64,000 nucleotides of DNA, taken from positions 1 through 64,000 of the forward strand of contig CAJYGB010000017.1 of assembly GCA_913774355.1 (NCBI GenBank), read 5' to 3'. Positions 61,031 through 64,000 of the stretch are shown piece after piece. The notes under the pieces are model-generated. The model saw only the letters and a program-made list of their open reading frames with translations. It ran no database searches and had not been told where the DNA came from. Each line of letters opens with the position of its first letter. Within the stretch, counting starts at the first letter, position 1. The DNA comes from an uncultured Chryseobacterium sp. (GTDB lineage Bacteria > Bacteroidota > Bacteroidia > Flavobacteriales > Weeksellaceae). Position numbers and translations under genes: made by a program.

Positions 61031-61038
61031 CAAAAATA
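61031..61038 (-). promoter_or_regulatory. -7 promoter element of the 949-residue adhesin gene
   Basis: Minus strand TATTTTTG (TAnnTTTG), 22 nt before the ATG at 61008. Confidence 0.55.
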
Positions 61039-61093
61039 ATATAAAATGCAATAGATATTGCAATTATTGTTGAAAATTGCAGAAATGTCCATA

Positions 61094-61119
61094 AAAAAAC
61101 CACGATTTCAAAATCGTGG
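61094..61119 (-). terminator. Terminator of the first adhesin gene
   Basis: CCACGATTT (61100-61108) and AAATCGTGG (61111-61119) form a 9-bp stem; on the minus strand it is followed by a T7 run. Confidence 0.92.
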
Positions 61120-61130
61120 CTTAAGAATTT

Positions 61131-64000
61131 TTAGTCTATATTTTTTACCATAATCCAACCGGAATATTTGATCGGTGTCTTTTCTTTATTCGGTTCATTC
61201 CAGTTGATGTGGAACCAATAAGTCCCTGTGGAAATTTTCTTATCGAAATGTCTGCCGTCCCATTTATAGTTATTGAATTTATCTCCGGTAAAAATTTTGT
61301 TTCCGTACCGGTCATAGATCACAAAGCTGAGATTTTCTTTATAACCTAATGCACTGTAATCAATATAATCATTTTTGTTATCACCGTTTGGCGTAATGGT
61401 GTTTATTAAATTCGGTACGGTAACTTCTACGGAAACCGGTGTACAGTTGTAAGAGTCTTTTACATAAAATATATGCTGACCTCTTGAGAGCCCTGTAAAT
61501 ACGTTGGAGTCCTGCCAGTTTGCAGGAGAATCTACGGCGTATTGATAAGGTGACTTTCCTCCTTTTACATGAACGGTTGCCGTATTGTTGGAAATTTCAA
61601 TTTCTGAAATTACAGGATCTTCAGCCTTTTTCACACTTACGAGCTGCTTAACAGAACATCCGTTATCTTTAAGAATTACCCAGTAGTTTCCTACGCCTAC
61701 CCCTGTAATTGCCTGTGTGGTAGCGCCTGTGCTCCAAAGGTAAGACTGATAACCAGGTCCGGCATCAAGATTGGTTCTTGCGTCGATACAGATGGTCTTG
61801 TCTGCCAATACAGCGGATCTTTTCGGTGGAATAACGGTAAGGTTTACTTTTGCAATGGCATAACATCCGTTAGAATTATATACTCTGATATATACCGTTC
61901 CGTTTCCTGAAATGTAAGCCAGAGGATTCAGTATTTCGTTGGTTGCATTGCTGGCATCCACCAAAGTAGGATAATACTTTTTGGTAATAGGCGTTTGCGT
62001 TGAAACATTGGCAAGGGAAAGATTGAATGCCGCTTTTGTTTCGTCGATTGCCAGGAAGCACTCGCTTACGGTCGCTTCGGTCACCACCGGTGTAGGAAGG
62101 AAATCCAGGGTAATCTTTGCATTCCCGGTACAGCCTTCATTCGTAGTTACCTTTACGTACACGAAACCGGCTCCTGAGAAATAGTTTGTAATATTGGTCG
62201 TGATTTCGTTGGTTCCTGCATTCAGGTCCGCCAGTGTCGGATAGAATTTCTTAACTACAGGGTTGTAAGTTGTTACGTTGGCTGCTGTAAGATCGAAGAA
62301 TCCTTTTCCGTTGTATTGGCATGCCTTGATGGTGGTATCCGTTAAAATAAAAGGAACGACCGTCAGGTTTAGGGTTACCTGTTCACAATCCACAAATTCC
62401 GGTGCGTTTCCGCAGAACTTGTAGACGATTTTATCAGGGCCCAGATATCCGGGATTCGGAATATAAGTGATCTGTCCGGCAGAATTTACCGTGGCCGTTC
62501 CATTCATAGGTTGTGTAACAATGGTCACTGTACTCGGTACCGGTGTTTGTGTCGTTGTAAATGAAAACGCAGGTGTAATCACTTTTGTAGCACATGCATT
62601 CAGAGCTGCTGTTGTATTTTTTAGACAGGTAAATACTTTATAGGGTGGAGTGGTAACAGGCGGACAGCTTCCGATGGTTACCTTTACAGTATAATTTCCA
62701 GCTACCGAAGGCGTAATCGTATTTTGAGTAGCACCTGTAATGGCTACACCGTTTAAATACCATTGGTAAGTGTCATAGCTGTCTGCAACTTCAAGGATGA
62801 TTCCGGGAATACATTCTCCGGTTTGTTTTGCAATAACAGGGATCGAAGAGAATCCTGCGAAATAACCTCCATATCCGGCAGAGCTGTATCCTCCGTTTAC
62901 CCCGGCAGTTACTGCTTTCGTAGAGTTTACCGTCAGATTACCTGAGATTCCTTGTATGGCATAGGTTACCCAGTTTGCATTTCCTGTTAAAGGATATGGT
63001 CCCTCGGCGGCGGTTGGAGTTACTGCGGGACCACCGTTTGTACTGTAGGTAACAGTTGCTCCAGCTTCCGTAAGAATATTCAATTTTAAAGTAATACCCG
63101 TCACACTAGGCATTTCATCAATTTTTCCTATTTCGTCTATTTTTCTTGGCAGGAAGCAGTTTAAAGGTGGAATATAGTTGTATCCTCCCGTATTATTGTT
63201 GGTTCCTACGCCTACCAGCTGATACAGGTATACGTTTTTGGATGTGGAAACCAGCATGTTGAAATGCCCGCTTCCCGGAGTCTGTTCAATATAATTGGTT
63301 TCGTTGATTCTGTACCATTGACCTGCATTAATTGTTGCCAACGGTGTGGTTCCGCCGTTTACAAAGATTTGGGTATTGTCTTCCGTTGCAATAACGATTC
63401 CTCCTTCCATATTTTCAGAAGGTGCGGTAGACCTTGTTTTGACCATGGCAAATGTGCTGCCTAATCTTTCTACGGGAACCGACTGGTCCATAATCAGGTC
63501 GGAACCGGAAGAGCCTAGCGCTCCAAAGTTACCGTTAGCACTACCATTGGTTAAACTGATGGGTTTATCAGAAACAATTTTTGCCCCTATAAAGCCTGTA
63601 AGATTGGCAGTGGTTGAATTATTCCCTGCCATGATATAGGATTGTCCTTTATTCAGTGTGAAAGACTGGGAGTTTCCGGCCGGCGTTCCACCGATGAAAA
63701 CCAGCCCGGGAGTCGTCCAGGTTACCGTTACCAGTGTGTTGTCTTCAGTCGCCAAAACACCTGCCGTGAAATTATTTCCGGAGCCGGTACCCGCGTTGGT
63801 ATTGGGTGCATTGGCTACATAAAATAATTTACCGATTCCGGCTTTCCCTTTAGAGGTGATGATTTCGCCGTGAGAGATCTGTGCAGATCTTAGGGTACAA
63901 TAGAAAGGCTTGTCTCCTTTCAGGTAAAGCCCTTTCGTAATTACCTGCAAAGCTTCAGATGTCGCAGTTGCAGAAACGAGGCCTACCGCTACGGTATAGG
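61131..64000 (-). CDS. Giant secreted adhesin-like protein with T9SS type B domain (paralogue 1, 5' end outside window)
   Basis: The frame is open to the window edge: the bases 63951-64000 translate in frame as YTVAVGLVSATATSEAL, which aligns with TISKGNPQTFPVPLASIITS of paralogue 2, so about 80 N-terminal residues, including the signal peptide, are missing. A TTG at 63950 is internal, not the start. More than 950 residues are visible. The IgGFc-type region (TEDNTLVTVTWTTPGLVF; DQSVPVERLGSTFAMVKT), cadherin-like part (PDKIVYKFCGNAPEFVDCEQ), two repeats of the KKFYPTLADLNAGTNEI kind, and the terminal INTITPNGDNKNDYIDYSAL...IMVKNID sorting domain are clear. It is likely a surface adhesin exported by the type IX system. 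Confidence 0.92.
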   Translation of the reverse strand, partial: YTVAVGLVSATATSEALQVITKGLYLKGDKPFYCTLRSAQISHGEIITSKGKAGIGKLFYVANAPNTNAGTGSGNNFTAGVLATEDNTLVTVTWTTPGLVFIGGTPAGNSQSFTLNKGQSYIMAGNNSTTANLTGFIGAKIVSDKPISLTNGSANGNFGALGSSGSDLIMDQSVPVERLGSTFAMVKTRSTAPSENMEGGIVIATEDNTQIFVNGGTTPLATINAGQWYRINETNYIEQTPGSGHFNMLVSTSKNVYLYQLVGVGTNNNTGGYNYIPPLNCFLPRKIDEIGKIDEMPSVTGITLKLNILTEAGATVTYSTNGGPAVTPTAAEGPYPLTGNANWVTYAIQGISGNLTVNSTKAVTAGVNGGYSSAGYGGYFAGFSSIPVIAKQTGECIPGIILEVADSYDTYQWYLNGVAITGATQNTITPSVAGNYTVKVTIGSCPPVTTPPYKVFTCLKNTTAALNACATKVITPAFSFTTTQTPVPSTVTIVTQPMNGTATVNSAGQITYIPNPGYLGPDKIVYKFCGNAPEFVDCEQVTLNLTVVPFILTDTTIKACQYNGKGFFDLTAANVTTYNPVVKKFYPTLADLNAGTNEITTNITNYFSGAGFVYVKVTTNEGCTGNAKITLDFLPTPVVTEATVSECFLAIDETKAAFNLSLANVSTQTPITKKYYPTLVDASNATNEILNPLAYISGNGTVYIRVYNSNGCYAIAKVNLTVIPPKRSAVLADKTICIDARTNLDAGPGYQSYLWSTGATTQAITGVGVGNYWVILKDNGCSVKQLVSVKKAEDPVISEIEISNNTATVHVKGGKSPYQYAVDSPANWQDSNVFTGLSRGQHIFYVKDSYNCTPVSVEVTVPNLINTITPNGDNKNDYIDYSALGYKENLSFVIYDRYGNKIFTGDKFNNYKWDGRHFDKKISTGTYWFHINWNEPNKEKTPIKYSGWIMVKNID

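Noticed and set aside
63948..63950. TTG at 63948-63950 as the start of the last adhesin
   Set aside because: The frame continues open to the window end and aligns with the paralogue upstream of this point, so the TTG is internal.

Overview
The window looks like a chromosomal segment of a Bacteroidota flavobacterium, most likely Chryseobacterium or a close relative in the Weeksellaceae. Several things point there: a SusC/SusD pair, type IX secretion (T9SS) type A and type B sorting domains, DUF4252/GIN proteins, a type B ribosomal protein L31, an alternative GlmU-type nucleotidyltransferase, AT-rich spacers with no obvious Shine-Dalgarno sequences, and many copies of the Bacteroidota -7 promoter element TAnnTTTG lying only 5-30 nt upstream of start codons. 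There are no phage genes, CRISPR arrays, tRNAs or intact insertion sequences that I can see. Identifications were made by eye from protein motifs; no database search was run.

Layout. 1-205: the 3' end of an rRNA operon (5S gene plus terminator), flanked by inverted copies of a short AT-rich dispersed repeat. 570-5822 (minus): a five-gene operon resembling a chaperone-usher pilus locus (pilin-like, two-domain chaperone-like, 911-residue outer-membrane barrel, second pilin-like, terminal tip-like protein). This is the best candidate for an under-described system. 6148-8672 (minus): an Omp85-family barrel and a short-chain dehydrogenase. 9114-15429 (plus): SusC, SusD and a fused glycerophosphodiesterase-like/alkaline phosphatase, probably organic-phosphate scavenging, with a terminator hairpin before the phosphatase. 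15631-18914 (minus): aroA, a MazG-like pyrophosphohydrolase, a small membrane protein and a beta-helix lipoprotein. 19097-20617: rpmE2 and the GlmU-like gene. 20719-23722: an ECF sigma operon with DUF4252/GIN envelope proteins. 23937-28833: guaB, a secreted M43 metalloprotease and a TPR-membrane-LuxR regulator.

29170-36415: a DUF4407 membrane protein, a small lipoprotein, ruvC, a PadR regulator followed by three related membrane proteins (the last two a recent duplication), a serine beta-lactamase-like hydrolase, a PP-loop ATPase and a tiny lipoprotein. 36550-39915: icmF, the fused B12-dependent isobutyryl-CoA mutase, carrying a palindromic repeat translated in frame. 40216-41011: two helix-turn-helix genes. 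41219-43858 (minus) and 44008-45982 (plus): three tandem secreted jelly-roll proteins divergent from a TPR-membrane-AraC regulator and a small membrane protein. 45991-46293: a decayed DUF3667 gene.

46621-48440: rplM, rpsI and rpsB, without tsf after rpsB. 48776-50496: two tandem PAP2 phosphatases. 50500-54314 (minus): three members of a small secreted/lipoprotein family interrupted by trmB, then a carboxypeptidase-regulatory-like protein. 54479-64000 (minus): three tandem giant secreted adhesin-like proteins with an IgGFc-binding-type N-terminal region and a T9SS type B (gliding-motility C-terminal) sorting domain; the last is cut by the window edge. Overall the segment is rich in cell-surface functions interleaved with conserved housekeeping genes.
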